A stretch of DNA of 64,000 nucleotides from an uncultured Cellvibrio sp. GTDB taxonomy: Bacteria; Pseudomonadota; Gammaproteobacteria; Pseudomonadales; Cellvibrionaceae. Below, piece after piece: positions 33,704 through 42,981 of this stretch; the first letter of the stretch is position 1, and each line of letters begins with the position of its first letter. The DNA is taken from assembly GCA_937958105.1 (NCBI GenBank), contig CALFXJ010000004.1, forward strand, positions 231,467 through 295,466, given 5' to 3'. A program made the translations under genes and the position numbers. The notes under the pieces were generated by a model that saw only the letters and a list, made by a program, of their open reading frames with translations, ran no database searches and was not told the DNA's origin.

Positions 33704-34056
33704 TTAAACTTGCTTTCATTTTATTACTCAATATCGTTTTGATTGCTTGTTCTTCTGATAAGAATCGAGAAGCTCAGGATTTCGGTCTTTTATGCGATCA
33801 ATTCACTGCATTGTTGAAAGCAGATGGATATACGAACATGACTTCTGAAAAGCGCGCGGATGTTCTTGAAGAAATGTTAGTAGAAGTTCTTGCACCTACC
33901 AGTAATGCTTACATAGCTTGGACCGCAATTCGTTATGCTACTCCGTCGGCACGCGCAGCACTATTCGATGAAGCGGCGCATAGCAGTGGCTATAAGGATT
34001 GGGGCTGTTCAGCAATTAATGAGCATGGCCACGAAGTTGGGTCAAGCCACGAATGA
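33700..34056 (+). CDS. Small lipoprotein, unknown function
   Basis: 118 residues with a lipoprotein signal (LIAC, Cys17, Ser at +2), then a helical domain containing three or more Cys (LLCDQF, DWGCSA). It overlaps the upstream ORF by 4 bases and is likely cotranscribed with it. The region is AT-rich. The family is not recognised. Confidence 0.7.
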   Translation: MIKLAFILLLNIVLIACSSDKNREAQDFGLLCDQFTALLKADGYTNMTSEKRADVLEEMLVEVLAPTSNAYIAWTAIRYATPSARAALFDEAAHSSGYKDWGCSAINEHGHEVGSSHE

Positions 34057-34084
34057 GTAAACCTAAGCCGATAAGGTTGCGTTG

Positions 34085-34795
34085 CTAAAGCCAACTTGCA
34101 GGAGTGCGGCAGTATTCCGTTGGTCCATTATTCAGCAGTTTGGTAGATTTCAATAAATAGAGTATGTCTTCTTTTAAGACGTTATCTGTGGTCATAAAAA
34201 TAACATCCATCATCACCGAATAGGATTCATCTTCGGCTACCTTAAACCAACGCCACTTTTCCAGTTCAGGCTTTGGGCCGTTGTATATCACTGTCACAAG
34301 GCACTCTTTTTGCGAAGCGTTTACACATCGAACCCTGTGATCTACAGCTGACTCCGGCGCTTTGAATAACAGTAGTGTGTTATTTATAAATGTGGGTGTG
34401 TCAGTGTTTAAGCCTTGCATGCAATTTGGGCGTACTTCCAGCATTAATCGCTCATTATCTTGGGCGGTAAAGTAAGTGTGTCCAGAAGGTAAAGTGTGTG
34501 TGCTCCAATGATTTGGTACTTCCAGTTGGATTCCTATGCCGGGGATCTCGATAGTGTTCAATATTGCTTCTGTAGGTGCGCCCTGCGGAACTATAGACTC
34601 GCCTGAGAAAAATCCACCAAGCTCTGCCAGCGATTCCTTGATTGCCCTATCGAATGTAAAAGTCGCGATCAATGCAATGGTACAAAGTGTACAAAGAGCC
34701 ACCGTTTTCGTTGGGTGCGACTGTCTATTCCAGCTGGACAGGGCGATCAGAACGGTGGAAGAAAAGATTAATAGTCCGGGGATGAACTGGTACAC
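34085..34795 (-). CDS. Hypothetical membrane-anchored protein
   Basis: Not recognised. 236 residues with two N-terminal hydrophobic helices (about residues 4-20 and 31-48), then a soluble domain with IPGIGIQLEVPNHWSTHTL and four Cys (NCMQG, RCVNASQKECL, YCRTPASW). The domain vaguely recalls PsbP/DUF1795-like lipoprotein domains, but this is not secure. The GTG start at 34795 is uncertain. It is convergent with the small lipoprotein gene and part of the AT-rich islet. Confidence 0.6.
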   Translation of the reverse strand: MYQFIPGLLIFSSTVLIALSSWNRQSHPTKTVALCTLCTIALIATFTFDRAIKESLAELGGFFSGESIVPQGAPTEAILNTIEIPGIGIQLEVPNHWSTHTLPSGHTYFTAQDNERLMLEVRPNCMQGLNTDTPTFINNTLLLFKAPESAVDHRVRCVNASQKECLVTVIYNGPKPELEKWRWFKVAEDESYSVMMDVIFMTTDNVLKEDILYLLKSTKLLNNGPTEYCRTPASWL

Positions 34796-34850
34796 ACCTT
34801 CTGTTGGAAATATTTGATACCAGTACAGAATGTACTGGTACAGCAGAAAA

Positions 34851-36833
34851 TTATCTGCGTCCCAGCAGAATCTGTTCCGCCTGCTCCAGGTCTTCCGGTG
34901 AGCCGAATAACACCAGGACGTCGCCGCTCTCCAAACGGGTTTCCGGTGGGGGTTCGAGTTCCTTTTTGCCTTCGCGTACCAGGGCGGTGACTACAATGCC
35001 TGACAAGGCGATGTCATCCAGGGTTTTGCCGATGGTGGGGGTGTCCGGGGGCAGGGACACCGGACGGAGTCGGTCTGCGCCTTGCTCCTGCGGGTTTGCT
35101 GCGAGGTAGCTGTCGCCACGGTATAGCTCACGCAGGAGGCGGTAGCGGCCTTCGCGCTGTTCCTTCATCCGGCGCACCACCCTCGATATAGGGAGGTTAA
35201 GGGCCATGAGGGTATTAGCGGCGATCATCAGGCTGGCTTCCAGGGTTTCCGCTACTACTTCCGTTGCTCCGGCTGCGCGTAGCTCCTCTAGGCGGCTCTC
35301 GTCGCGGGTGCGCACCATCACCGGCAGTTCCGGGCGCAGGTGGTGCAGGTGCTGGAGAATCCGCAGACTTGCGCCTACGTCTTCGTGACTGATGACGACC
35401 AACCGGGCTGTGGCCACGCCGAGTGCTTCAAGGATGTCGCGCTCGGTAGCATCTCCATAAAACACCCGTTCGCCGGCGAGGTGGGCTTGCTTGACCTTAA
35501 TCGAGTCCAGGTCGAGTGCGAGGTAGGGGATAGCTTCCAGGTCGAGGAAGCGGGCAACACCCTGTCCGATACGGCCGTAGCCGCAGATAATCACGTGATC
35601 CTTGATTTCGCCGATGTTTGCGGGAGCTGGTGTGGGGGCGGATGTGTTCGCCTGACTTTGAACCGGCGAGGCAAACAGGCTTGCCAGGGGTTGATTGTAG
35701 CGGATAAGAAAGGGCGCAATGATCATCGAAAACAGGACAGAGGTAAGAGCGATCTGACCGGTAGTGGAGGCGATCACATTCATGCTCATGGCGATGGACA
35801 CCAGAGCGAAACCGAATTCTCCCCCCACGGCGAGAATCCACCCGGTGCGCCAGGAGGTATGCGCGTCTATCCCCGCCATGTGCACGATCTGCGCAACGAT
35901 CAGCGTCTTGATCAGCAGCAGGGCTATGGCTCCGAACAGCGCCCAATGCCAGATGTCAGGCAGAGAAGAGAGATCAAAGAGCAGGCCTATCCCAACGAAA
36001 AACAGGCCCAGCAGTACGTCCCGGAATGGGCGGATCGTGGATTCCACCTGATGACGAAATTCGGTTTCACCGAGCATCATGCCGGCGAGGAAGGCACCGA
36101 AGGCCATGGATAAGCCAAGGCTGTTGGTGGTCCAGCCGGCCAGCAGTGATACCAGCAGTACTGTCAGGGTAAAAATTTCCGGCGAGCGACGCTCGGCCAC
36201 CAGGTGAAACAGCGGGCGGAACAACCAGCGCCCCACCAGATAGACCAGACTGAAGGCAAGGGTAGCCTTGATGAACGCCCAGCCGAGGGCGCCTGCCAGA
36301 TCGCCGAAGTGAGCGGTCGCCATCCCCAACACCGGAAAGACCACTACAAAAGGTACGGCGGTGACGTCCTGAAAAACCGACATGGCGGTGCCCAGACGTC
36401 CGTGGCGGCTGTACTCGTCGCCCTGTTCGGCCAGTTGTTTACTGATGATTGTCGTGGAAGATTGAGCGAAGACAGCACCGACTACAAATGCCCCGGCGGG
36501 GGGCAGACCCAGAAACCAGGCGAGAATCCCGATGATGGCCGTGGTCAGCAAGACCTGGGCGGTGCCTAAACCCAGCACCAGATGACGTAATGCATAGATT
36601 TGCGGCAGTGAAAAGTTCAGACCAATGGTAAAGAGCAGGAAGACAATACCGAATTCGGCGAATGCCTGGATCGGGTGTGGATCGAGGCTTGGACCAAGGG
36701 TAGAGCCCCCGAGTATGACCCCTACCAGCAAGTAGCCAAGACTGGATGGAATCTTCAATCGCTGGAAGATCAGCACCACGGTGACCGCCAGGCCGAGCAG
36801 CAACAACAGGTGGGGAAAAGAATCGTCCATCAT
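34851..36833 (-). CDS. KefB/KefC-type monovalent cation:proton antiporter
   Basis: Inner-membrane CPA2 antiporter with regulatory domains. The 660-residue protein has about 12-13 membrane helices (residues 1-385, with FGIVFLLFTIGLNFSL and FAQSSTTIISKQLAEQGDE, typical of Kef/CPA2), a RCK/TrkA-N nucleotide-binding domain (HVIICGYGRIGQGVARFLDL), and a C-terminal TrkA-C domain (PPETRLESGDVLVLFG). It probably exports K+ or exchanges Na+/H+; the ion cannot be read from sequence. Start ATG 36833 or 36830. Confidence 0.9.
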   Translation of the reverse strand: MMDDSFPHLLLLLGLAVTVVLIFQRLKIPSSLGYLLVGVILGGSTLGPSLDPHPIQAFAEFGIVFLLFTIGLNFSLPQIYALRHLVLGLGTAQVLLTTAIIGILAWFLGLPPAGAFVVGAVFAQSSTTIISKQLAEQGDEYSRHGRLGTAMSVFQDVTAVPFVVVFPVLGMATAHFGDLAGALGWAFIKATLAFSLVYLVGRWLFRPLFHLVAERRSPEIFTLTVLLVSLLAGWTTNSLGLSMAFGAFLAGMMLGETEFRHQVESTIRPFRDVLLGLFFVGIGLLFDLSSLPDIWHWALFGAIALLLIKTLIVAQIVHMAGIDAHTSWRTGWILAVGGEFGFALVSIAMSMNVIASTTGQIALTSVLFSMIIAPFLIRYNQPLASLFASPVQSQANTSAPTPAPANIGEIKDHVIICGYGRIGQGVARFLDLEAIPYLALDLDSIKVKQAHLAGERVFYGDATERDILEALGVATARLVVISHEDVGASLRILQHLHHLRPELPVMVRTRDESRLEELRAAGATEVVAETLEASLMIAANTLMALNLPISRVVRRMKEQREGRYRLLRELYRGDSYLAANPQEQGADRLRPVSLPPDTPTIGKTLDDIALSGIVVTALVREGKKELEPPPETRLESGDVLVLFGSPEDLEQAEQILLGRR

Positions 36834-36905
36834 CAAGACCCGGAATAATAAAGGGGTGTTCCCGCATCGAAAATATTTAGAACCGCTGCATCATTCATCG
36901 TTCGA

Positions 36906-38705
36906 TCAGGCGTATTCATATTCCCGGATAACCTCCAGAAACTCATCACCAAAACGTTCCAGCTTGCTGTCGCCGACCCCGGAGATGCTGAGCATCTCGC
37001 TGGAGGTGAGAGGACGCTGTTCAAGCATTTCACGCAGGGTGGAATCGTGGAAGATTACATAAGGCGGCACGCCGTGTTCTTCTGCCAGACGCTTGCGACA
37101 GGCGCGCAGGGCATACCACAGGCCCTCGTCCTCCGGGGCTACCGCTACCGGGGCGCGCCGCGTCAGGCTGGCGGAGGCGGTTTTGATGTCGCGGCGCAGC
37201 TGGATGCTTTGTTCGCCGCGCAGAATGGGCCGGCAGGCGTCGTTCAGCAGCAGACTGCCAAAGCCGCTTGCATCCACGTCGAGATAGCCGCGGGCCACCA
37301 GCTGGCGGAAGACCGAGCGCCACTCGTCGGCGCTCAAATGTTTGCCAATGCCATAGGTGGATAATTTATGGTGATCAAAACTGATGATCTTGTCGTTGGT
37401 ACTGCCGCGCAGTACATCAATGACGTGGCCGGCACCGAAGCGCTGGCCGGTACGGTAGACACAGGACAAGGCCATGCGCACCGCTTCGGTGGCATCCCAG
37501 GTCTGGGCGGGGTGCAGACAGGAGTCGCAGTTGCCGCAGGGTTCATCCAGCTGGTCCCCGAAGTATCGCAGCAGCGTCTGGCGCCGGCAGCTGGTGATCT
37601 CACATAAGCCGAGCATGGCCTGCAGGCGTTGCTGCTCCTGCCGTTTGAACATCTCGCTGCCCTCGGAGCCAGCCATCATCTGGCGCAGCTTTACGACGTC
37701 TTCAAGTCCGTAGAGCAGCAGGGCGGTGGCAGGCTCACCATCGCGTCCGGCGCGTCCGGTTTCCTGATAATAGGCTTCGATACTTTTGGGAAGATCAAGG
37801 TGCGCCACGAAGCGGACGTCGGGTTTATCGATGCCCATGCCAAAGGCGATGGTAGCGACCATGATCACCTGGTCTTCCCGCAGAAAACGCCGTTGGTGCT
37901 CCGCGCGCAGGTTTGGACTCAGACCTGCGTGATAAGGCAGCGCGTTGAAGCCTTCGTTGCACAGCCAGGCTGCGGTCTGCTCCACCTTGTTGCGCGACAG
38001 GCAATAGACGATACCAGCACTGTCTTTCTGTTCATCGCGCAGGAAACGCAACAACTGCTGGCGCGGATTATTTTTCTGCTGGATACGGTATTGGATATTG
38101 GGCCGGTCAAACCCGCTGATAAACTGGTGCGCATTCTCCAGTCCCAGCCGCTCAATGATTTCCTGGCGGGTGCGCACGTCGGCGGTGGCGGTGAGTGCGA
38201 TCCGCGGCACCTCGGGGAAACGCTGCTGCAGGATATCCAGCTTCAGATAATCCGCACGGAAATCATGCCCCCACTGCGCCACGCAGTGAGCTTCGTCGAT
38301 GGCAAAAAGGGAAATCTGCGCACCCTGCAGCAGTTCCAGGGTGCGGTCCTGCAGCAGGCGCTCGGGGGCGACATACAGCAGGTCCAGCTCGCCGGTCTGC
38401 AGCGCCCGCTCAGTCTGCCAGGCTTCCTGAGGAGAGAGGGTGGAGTTCAGATAACCAGCCCGCACGCCCAGTTCATGCAGAGCGTTGACCTGGTCCTGCA
38501 TCAAGGCGATCAGCGGCGAGATCACAATGCCGGTGCCGGGGCGGGCCAGAGCCGGAATCTGGTAGCACAGGGACTTGCCGCCGCCGGTAGGCATCAGCAC
38601 CAGGACATCGTCGCCAGCAATCAGGTGGTTGATAACCGCTTCCTGGGTGCCCCGGAAACTGCTGTAACCAAAAGTGTGTTCGAGGATAGCGCGGGGTGTG
38701 GTCAT
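36906..38705 (-). CDS. recQ: ATP-dependent DNA helicase RecQ
   Basis: 3'-5' DNA helicase in the RecF pathway and fork repair. The 599-residue protein has Walker A (MPTGGGKSLCYQIPAL), DEAH box (FAIDEAHCVAQWGHDFR), helicase C motifs (MATIAFGMGIDKPDVRFV, YQETGRAGRDGEP), a Cys4 zinc site (CEITSC to CGNCDSC), an RQC winged helix and a C-terminal HRDC domain ending before EVIREYEYA. Length is normal. The ATG at 38705 is the family start. Confidence 0.97.
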   Translation of the reverse strand: MTTPRAILEHTFGYSSFRGTQEAVINHLIAGDDVLVLMPTGGGKSLCYQIPALARPGTGIVISPLIALMQDQVNALHELGVRAGYLNSTLSPQEAWQTERALQTGELDLLYVAPERLLQDRTLELLQGAQISLFAIDEAHCVAQWGHDFRADYLKLDILQQRFPEVPRIALTATADVRTRQEIIERLGLENAHQFISGFDRPNIQYRIQQKNNPRQQLLRFLRDEQKDSAGIVYCLSRNKVEQTAAWLCNEGFNALPYHAGLSPNLRAEHQRRFLREDQVIMVATIAFGMGIDKPDVRFVAHLDLPKSIEAYYQETGRAGRDGEPATALLLYGLEDVVKLRQMMAGSEGSEMFKRQEQQRLQAMLGLCEITSCRRQTLLRYFGDQLDEPCGNCDSCLHPAQTWDATEAVRMALSCVYRTGQRFGAGHVIDVLRGSTNDKIISFDHHKLSTYGIGKHLSADEWRSVFRQLVARGYLDVDASGFGSLLLNDACRPILRGEQSIQLRRDIKTASASLTRRAPVAVAPEDEGLWYALRACRKRLAEEHGVPPYVIFHDSTLREMLEQRPLTSSEMLSISGVGDSKLERFGDEFLEVIREYEYA

Positions 38706-38742
38706 GCATCCTTACCTGACACGGGGTTAACGGGCATCCACA

Positions 38743-40050
38743 TCATTCTTTTGACATCTCATCGACCAGGGTTTTGGTGGGGCTTTCGTAGGTCTCACGG
38801 GACAGCAGGCCCTCACTTTTTGCAACGACCACGGACACCATGGCGTCACCGGTAATATTGACTGCGGTGCGGGTCATATCGAGCAAGCGATCCACACCGA
38901 TAATCAGGGCTATGCCCTCCAGCGGCAGGCCGACCTGATTAAGGACCATCGCCAGTGTCACGAGGCCAACACCGGGAACGCCGGCGGTGCCTATCGAGGC
39001 GAGCGTGGCGGTGAGGATGACCATCAGATAACCGGTAAGGCCGATGTCGATGTTATAAACCTGTGCGATAAACACCGTGGCAACGCCCTGCATGATAGCG
39101 GTACCGTCCATGTTGATGGTGGCTCCGAGGGGAACGCTGAATGAGGCCACTTTATTGTCCACACCCAGGTCATGTTCCACCGTGCGCAGGGTCACCGGCA
39201 GGGTGGCATTGCTGGAGGCGGTGCTGAAACCGAACACCATCACCGACCACATCTTGCGAAAAAACATCAACGGATTCAGGCCGCTGAGCATCTTCAGCAG
39301 GGCGCCGTAGACACCGATCCCATGCAGCAGCAGCACCAGCAGAACTGTAAAAAAGTACAGCGCCAGGTCAGCCAGAGCGTCTATCCCCAGCGACGAAAAT
39401 AACTTCACCAGCAGACAGAAAACACCAAAGGGCGCGATGTACATCAACAACAACACCATCTTGATCACCACGGTGTTGAGGTCGTTGAAGAATGTCTGCA
39501 GGTTCTGCGACACAGTGGATTCACTGCGGGATATAGCAATCCCGAGCAGCAGGGAAAAGACGATCACCTGCAGCATGTTGCCTTCAGCCATGGCCTGGAT
39601 AGGATTGCTTGGAAAGATATTAACGAATGTCTCTTTCAGGCCTGGAGGTTCAATGGCAGTGAAACTGGCCTCGGTAGACAGCCCGACACCGTCACCGGGG
39701 CGGATCAGCGCGGCCACCAGGATAGCGAGTGCGATGGCCATGGCGGTGGTCAACAGGTACAGCGACACGGTCTTAAAGGCCATGGCGCCCATCCGGCTGT
39801 GTCCCCCCAGAGCAGCGCTGCCGCATACCAGAGAGACAAACACCAGCGGCACCACCAACAGCGTGAGCGACTTGATAAATATCTGCCCTATCGCGTCCAG
39901 AAATCCATTGATCAGGACCGTATTGATCCAATTTCCCCAGGCTGTGGTAGGCAGGCCGGTCTCCGGATCTATCGCGATAATCAGATTGAATAGGATGCCG
40001 GTGATAACCCCGAGGATCATGCCCAGCAGAATTCGGTTGGTGAGTGTCAT
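38743..40050 (-). CDS. Dicarboxylate/amino acid:cation symporter (DAACS family)
   Basis: Inner-membrane uptake carrier for glutamate/aspartate or C4-dicarboxylates, driven by Na+ or H+. The 435 residues show the GltP/DctA fold with about eight helices and two hairpins; the conserved features are FSTASSNATLPVTLRTVE (serine-rich hairpin), NMDGTAIMQGVATVFIAQ, and the final NITGDAMVSVVVAKSEG. ATG 40050 has GAGG nine bases upstream. Substrate specificity between GltP-like and DctA-like is not resolved. Confidence 0.94.
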   Translation of the reverse strand: MTLTNRILLGMILGVITGILFNLIIAIDPETGLPTTAWGNWINTVLINGFLDAIGQIFIKSLTLLVVPLVFVSLVCGSAALGGHSRMGAMAFKTVSLYLLTTAMAIALAILVAALIRPGDGVGLSTEASFTAIEPPGLKETFVNIFPSNPIQAMAEGNMLQVIVFSLLLGIAISRSESTVSQNLQTFFNDLNTVVIKMVLLLMYIAPFGVFCLLVKLFSSLGIDALADLALYFFTVLLVLLLHGIGVYGALLKMLSGLNPLMFFRKMWSVMVFGFSTASSNATLPVTLRTVEHDLGVDNKVASFSVPLGATINMDGTAIMQGVATVFIAQVYNIDIGLTGYLMVILTATLASIGTAGVPGVGLVTLAMVLNQVGLPLEGIALIIGVDRLLDMTRTAVNITGDAMVSVVVAKSEGLLSRETYESPTKTLVDEMSKE

Positions 40051-40101
40051 CCTAACCTCTGTAAGTTCTTATTCGGAATCGTGACGGTGGTCATGTCAAT
40101 A

Positions 40102-40380
40102 TTACTGCGAGTTAAGCGCATCCTTCAGACCTTTGCCCGGCCTGAAGATGACGCTGCTGCTGGCCGCAATCTGGATGGTCTCGCCCGTCTGGGGGTGACG
40201 CCCCTGACGGGCGGCGCGCTGGCTGCGCACAAAGCTGCCGAAGCCGACCAGGGTTACCGCTTCGTTGCGGCTGAGAGCGTTGGTGATGTGCTCGATCATG
40301 GCGGAGACGGCGGCGTCGGCTTTGTCGCGGCTCATATCGGCTACGTCCGCAACCCGGTCAACGAGATCAGTTTTATGCAT
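40102..40380 (-). CDS. HU-family DNA-binding protein
   Basis: Histone-like nucleoid protein of 92 residues: MHKTDLVDRVADVADMSR, then the conserved VTLVGFGSF and the beta-arm (RQGRHPQTGETIQI) with Pro at the tip, ending FRPGKGLKDALN. The start at 40380 is supported by GAGGAG upstream; a longer open frame above it is not family sequence. A PA5348-like HU protein in the same neighbourhood of pseudomonads supports the placement. Confidence 0.94.
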   Translation of the reverse strand: MHKTDLVDRVADVADMSRDKADAAVSAMIEHITNALSRNEAVTLVGFGSFVRSQRAARQGRHPQTGETIQIAASSSVIFRPGKGLKDALNSQ

Positions 40381-40574
40381 GGGATGACTCCTCACGGTGG
40401 GCGGCCCTGCCCCTGAATGACAGGAAAGGTAAACCGAAGTGTACCCGCTCGGACTCGCGGGGGGCAGTGAAAACAGCAGCTTTTTATCTCCGCCCGCCAG
40501 TTGCCGGCTGAAGAACCACGCCAACCTGTTAGAATCCCGCGCTGGTAAGCCGATATGTGTGACAGGAGAAGCTT

Positions 40575-41141
40575 TTGGCGGTATCGATAAATGCGCGGCT
40601 GCGGTGGCAACCGCTGGCACAATGGCCCAAGGCTCAGCGACCCAGGCCAGCCCTGTGTAACTGGTTGTCGGATAAAGGCTCCCTCACCGCGCGTCTGATC
40701 GCCCGCAGTCATGGTCATTTTCATGTGCAGGTGTTGCGTCAGCAGATTGCCCGCCCGGTCATGTCGGAGTGGCGTTGTCTGGGGATGGACCGCTCCGCCC
40801 TGGCCTTGATCCGCGAGGTAGTGCTGTGCGGATACAACCAGCCCTGGGTGTACGCCCGCAGCGTCCTGCCGCTGTCGAGCCTCACCGGACCACTGCGCCA
40901 TTTGCGCAAACAGGATACCCGCCCGCTGGGCGCTTTCCTGTTCAGCCAGCCCCATCTGCGACGCAGTGCGATTGCCGTGAGCCGCCTGACGCGCCATCAG
41001 GCCTGCGTCCCGTCTCATCTTATCGGCGATACGCCGCTGTGGGGACGGCGATCCGTGTTTTACCTGCATGACCGGCCCTTGCTGGTCAGCGAGATTTTCC
41101 TGGATGCCTTTGTTGATACGCTGGACCTCACCCGCCGCTGA
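40575..41141 (+). CDS. ubiC: Chorismate--pyruvate lyase UbiC
   Basis: Converts chorismate to 4-hydroxybenzoate and pyruvate, the first step of ubiquinone synthesis. The 188-residue cytoplasmic protein shows WLSDKGSLTARL, REVVLCGYNQPWVYARSVLP and the C-terminal LLVSEIFLDAF, all typical of UbiC. TTG 40575 is taken because AGGAG lies six bases upstream. It is followed by ubiA after 29 bases, as in many gammaproteobacteria. Confidence 0.93.
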   Translation: MAVSINARLRWQPLAQWPKAQRPRPALCNWLSDKGSLTARLIARSHGHFHVQVLRQQIARPVMSEWRCLGMDRSALALIREVVLCGYNQPWVYARSVLPLSSLTGPLRHLRKQDTRPLGAFLFSQPHLRRSAIAVSRLTRHQACVPSHLIGDTPLWGRRSVFYLHDRPLLVSEIFLDAFVDTLDLTRR

Positions 41142-41170
41142 GGACGCGTGATGATCTCCACTCTTGAACG

Positions 41171-42115
41171 ATGGACAACCGATTTCCTATGACTCGAAAA
41201 CGCTCAACCGCTTTATCAGTGCCAGCCCGCAAGCGACCCGCCGCTAGCCGGCGGCCCTCGTCCTTGCAGCAGCGCGCCCGTGTCTACTGGCAATTAATGC
41301 GCATGCACAAACCCATCGGGGCATTGCTGCTGCTGTGGCCCACGTTGTGGGCACTGTGGCTGGCTGCCGATGGCTTCCCCCGATGGGATGTCCTGGTGAT
41401 CTTTGTGCTGGGGGTGTTTGTGATGCGTTCGGCGGGTTGTGTGATCAACGACTTTGCTGACCGCAAGGTGGACGGGCATGTAAAGCGCACCCGTGAGCGG
41501 CCCTTGGTCGCCGGCCAGGTAACCAGCCGGGAGGCAATCGGGCTGTTTATCGGCCTGTGCCTGCTGGCTTTCGGGCTGGTGTTGCTCACCAATCGCCTGA
41601 CGATCCTGCTGTCAGTAGGCGGGCTTATGCTGGCCTTCTGCTATCCCTTTATGAAGCGCTATACCCATCTGCCCCAGGTCGTGCTGGGTGCTGCCTTTTC
41701 CTGGGCGATCCCCATGGCGTTTGCCGCCCAGCGGGGCAGCCTGGGTGCGGAGGTCTGGCTGTTGTTTACCGCTGCCATCCTGTGGATTGTGGTCTACGAC
41801 ACCTTCTATGCCATGGTGGATCGCGATGACGACCTGCGGATCGGTGTGAAATCCACAGCCATCCTGTTTGGCGAGCAGGACCGCTTCATTATTGGGGTGC
41901 TGCAGGCGCTCACCCTCTATGCCATGGTAATGGTGGGATCCCGCTTTGAGCTGGGCACCTGGTATTACGTGGGGCTGGGGGTGGCCGGGCTGCTGTTTGT
42001 CTACCAGCAGTACCTTACGCGGTTCCGTGAACGGGACGCCTGTTTCAAAGCATTTATGAACAATAACTGGGTGGGGATGGCCATCTTTGTCGGCCTGATG
42101 ATCGACAAACTCTGA
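41171..42115 (+). CDS. ubiA: 4-hydroxybenzoate polyprenyltransferase UbiA
   Basis: Inner-membrane prenyltransferase that attaches the polyprenyl tail to 4-hydroxybenzoate. The 314-residue protein has eight to nine helices, the first Asp-rich motif NDFADRKVDGHVKRTRERPL and the second DTFYAMVDRDDDLRIGVKS. The N-terminus is basic and longer than usual (about 35 residues before QRARVYWQLMRMHKPIGAL), so an in-frame ATG at 41189 could be the true start. It pairs functionally with ubiC upstream. Confidence 0.95.
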   Translation: MDNRFPMTRKRSTALSVPARKRPAASRRPSSLQQRARVYWQLMRMHKPIGALLLLWPTLWALWLAADGFPRWDVLVIFVLGVFVMRSAGCVINDFADRKVDGHVKRTRERPLVAGQVTSREAIGLFIGLCLLAFGLVLLTNRLTILLSVGGLMLAFCYPFMKRYTHLPQVVLGAAFSWAIPMAFAAQRGSLGAEVWLLFTAAILWIVVYDTFYAMVDRDDDLRIGVKSTAILFGEQDRFIIGVLQALTLYAMVMVGSRFELGTWYYVGLGVAGLLFVYQQYLTRFRERDACFKAFMNNNWVGMAIFVGLMIDKL

Positions 42116-42150
42116 GGTTTGGCGCAGCCTGCAGCGGTGCGGAATTCCCG

Positions 42151-42169
42151 TTGTCATAAAGCTGTAACA
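42151..42169 (+). promoter_or_regulatory. Pho box upstream of phoB
   Basis: TTGTCATAAAGCTGTAACA consists of two direct 7-base PhoB half-sites (TTGTCAT and CTGTAAC) spaced by four bases and matches the consensus closely. A -10-like TTTAAT (42179-42184) follows about ten bases downstream, the spacing expected when PhoB replaces the -35 contact. It lies 61 bases before the phoB ATG and supports autoregulation. Confidence 0.85.
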
Positions 42170-42230
42170 CGGGGCTTATTTAATACGCCTGCAACAATGC
42201 TGTCAGTCACAGTGGGTACAGGTAGAGATT

Positions 42231-42929
42231 ATGAGCGGGCGCAAGATTTTAATCGTCGATGACGAGTCAGCTATTCGCGACATGCTGCGGGTCGCGCTGG
42301 AGATGGCGGAGTACCAGTGCATCGAGGCCAGCAACGCCCAGGACGCCCATGCGTTGATTGTCGATGAAAAGCCCGACCTGGTCCTGCTGGACTGGATGAT
42401 GCCCGGCACCAGTGGCATCGAACTGGCGCGCCGTCTGAAGCGCGATGAGGTCACGGCCGATATTCCTCTCATCATGCTCACGGCCAAGGGCGAGGAAGAC
42501 AACAAGATTCAGGGTCTCGAAGTGGGGGCCGATGATTACATCACCAAACCCTTCTCGCCCCGCGAGCTGGTGGCCCGCCTGAAAGCTGTGCTGCGCCGCG
42601 CTGATCCTCAGGTCAATGGTCAGCCCATTACGGTTCAAGGGCTATGCCTCGATCCGGCCAGCCATAGAGTTACCATCAACGATCAGCCGGTGGACATGGG
42701 GCCGACTGAATACCGCCTGCTGGAATTTTTTCTCACGCATCAGGAAAGAGCCTATACTCGCAGCCAGTTGCTGGATCACGTGTGGGGCGGGAATGTGTAT
42801 GTGGAGGAGCGGACGGTAGATGTGCATATCCGTCGCCTGCGCAAAGCGCTCGCCATCGATAATCACGAGCATCTGGTGCAGACCGTGCGCGGTACCGGCT
42901 ACCGTTTTTCCACCAAGGTTGATGCGTAA
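42231..42929 (+). CDS. phoB: Phosphate regulon response regulator PhoB
   Basis: OmpR-family response regulator that activates phosphate-starvation genes. The 232-residue protein has a receiver domain with the acidic pair in KILIVDDESAI, phospho-acceptor Asp in VLLDWMMPG, Thr and Lys in MLTAKGEE and YITKPFSPREL, and a winged-helix DNA-binding domain (RRLRKALAIDNHEHLVQTVRGTGYRF). AGGTAGAG precedes the ATG. It is downstream of a Pho box and upstream of phoR. Confidence 0.97.
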   Translation: MSGRKILIVDDESAIRDMLRVALEMAEYQCIEASNAQDAHALIVDEKPDLVLLDWMMPGTSGIELARRLKRDEVTADIPLIMLTAKGEEDNKIQGLEVGADDYITKPFSPRELVARLKAVLRRADPQVNGQPITVQGLCLDPASHRVTINDQPVDMGPTEYRLLEFFLTHQERAYTRSQLLDHVWGGNVYVEERTVDVHIRRLRKALAIDNHEHLVQTVRGTGYRFSTKVDA

Positions 42930-42981
42930 GCCTCTGCGGTCGCGCATGAACTGCCCCTGGCTGTGAAAGAGGCTCTCTACT

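Noticed and set aside
37629..38855. Long plus-strand open frame of about 408 codons over recQ
   Set aside because: Antisense to recQ, which has all helicase motifs; the translation has no protein-like domain pattern.
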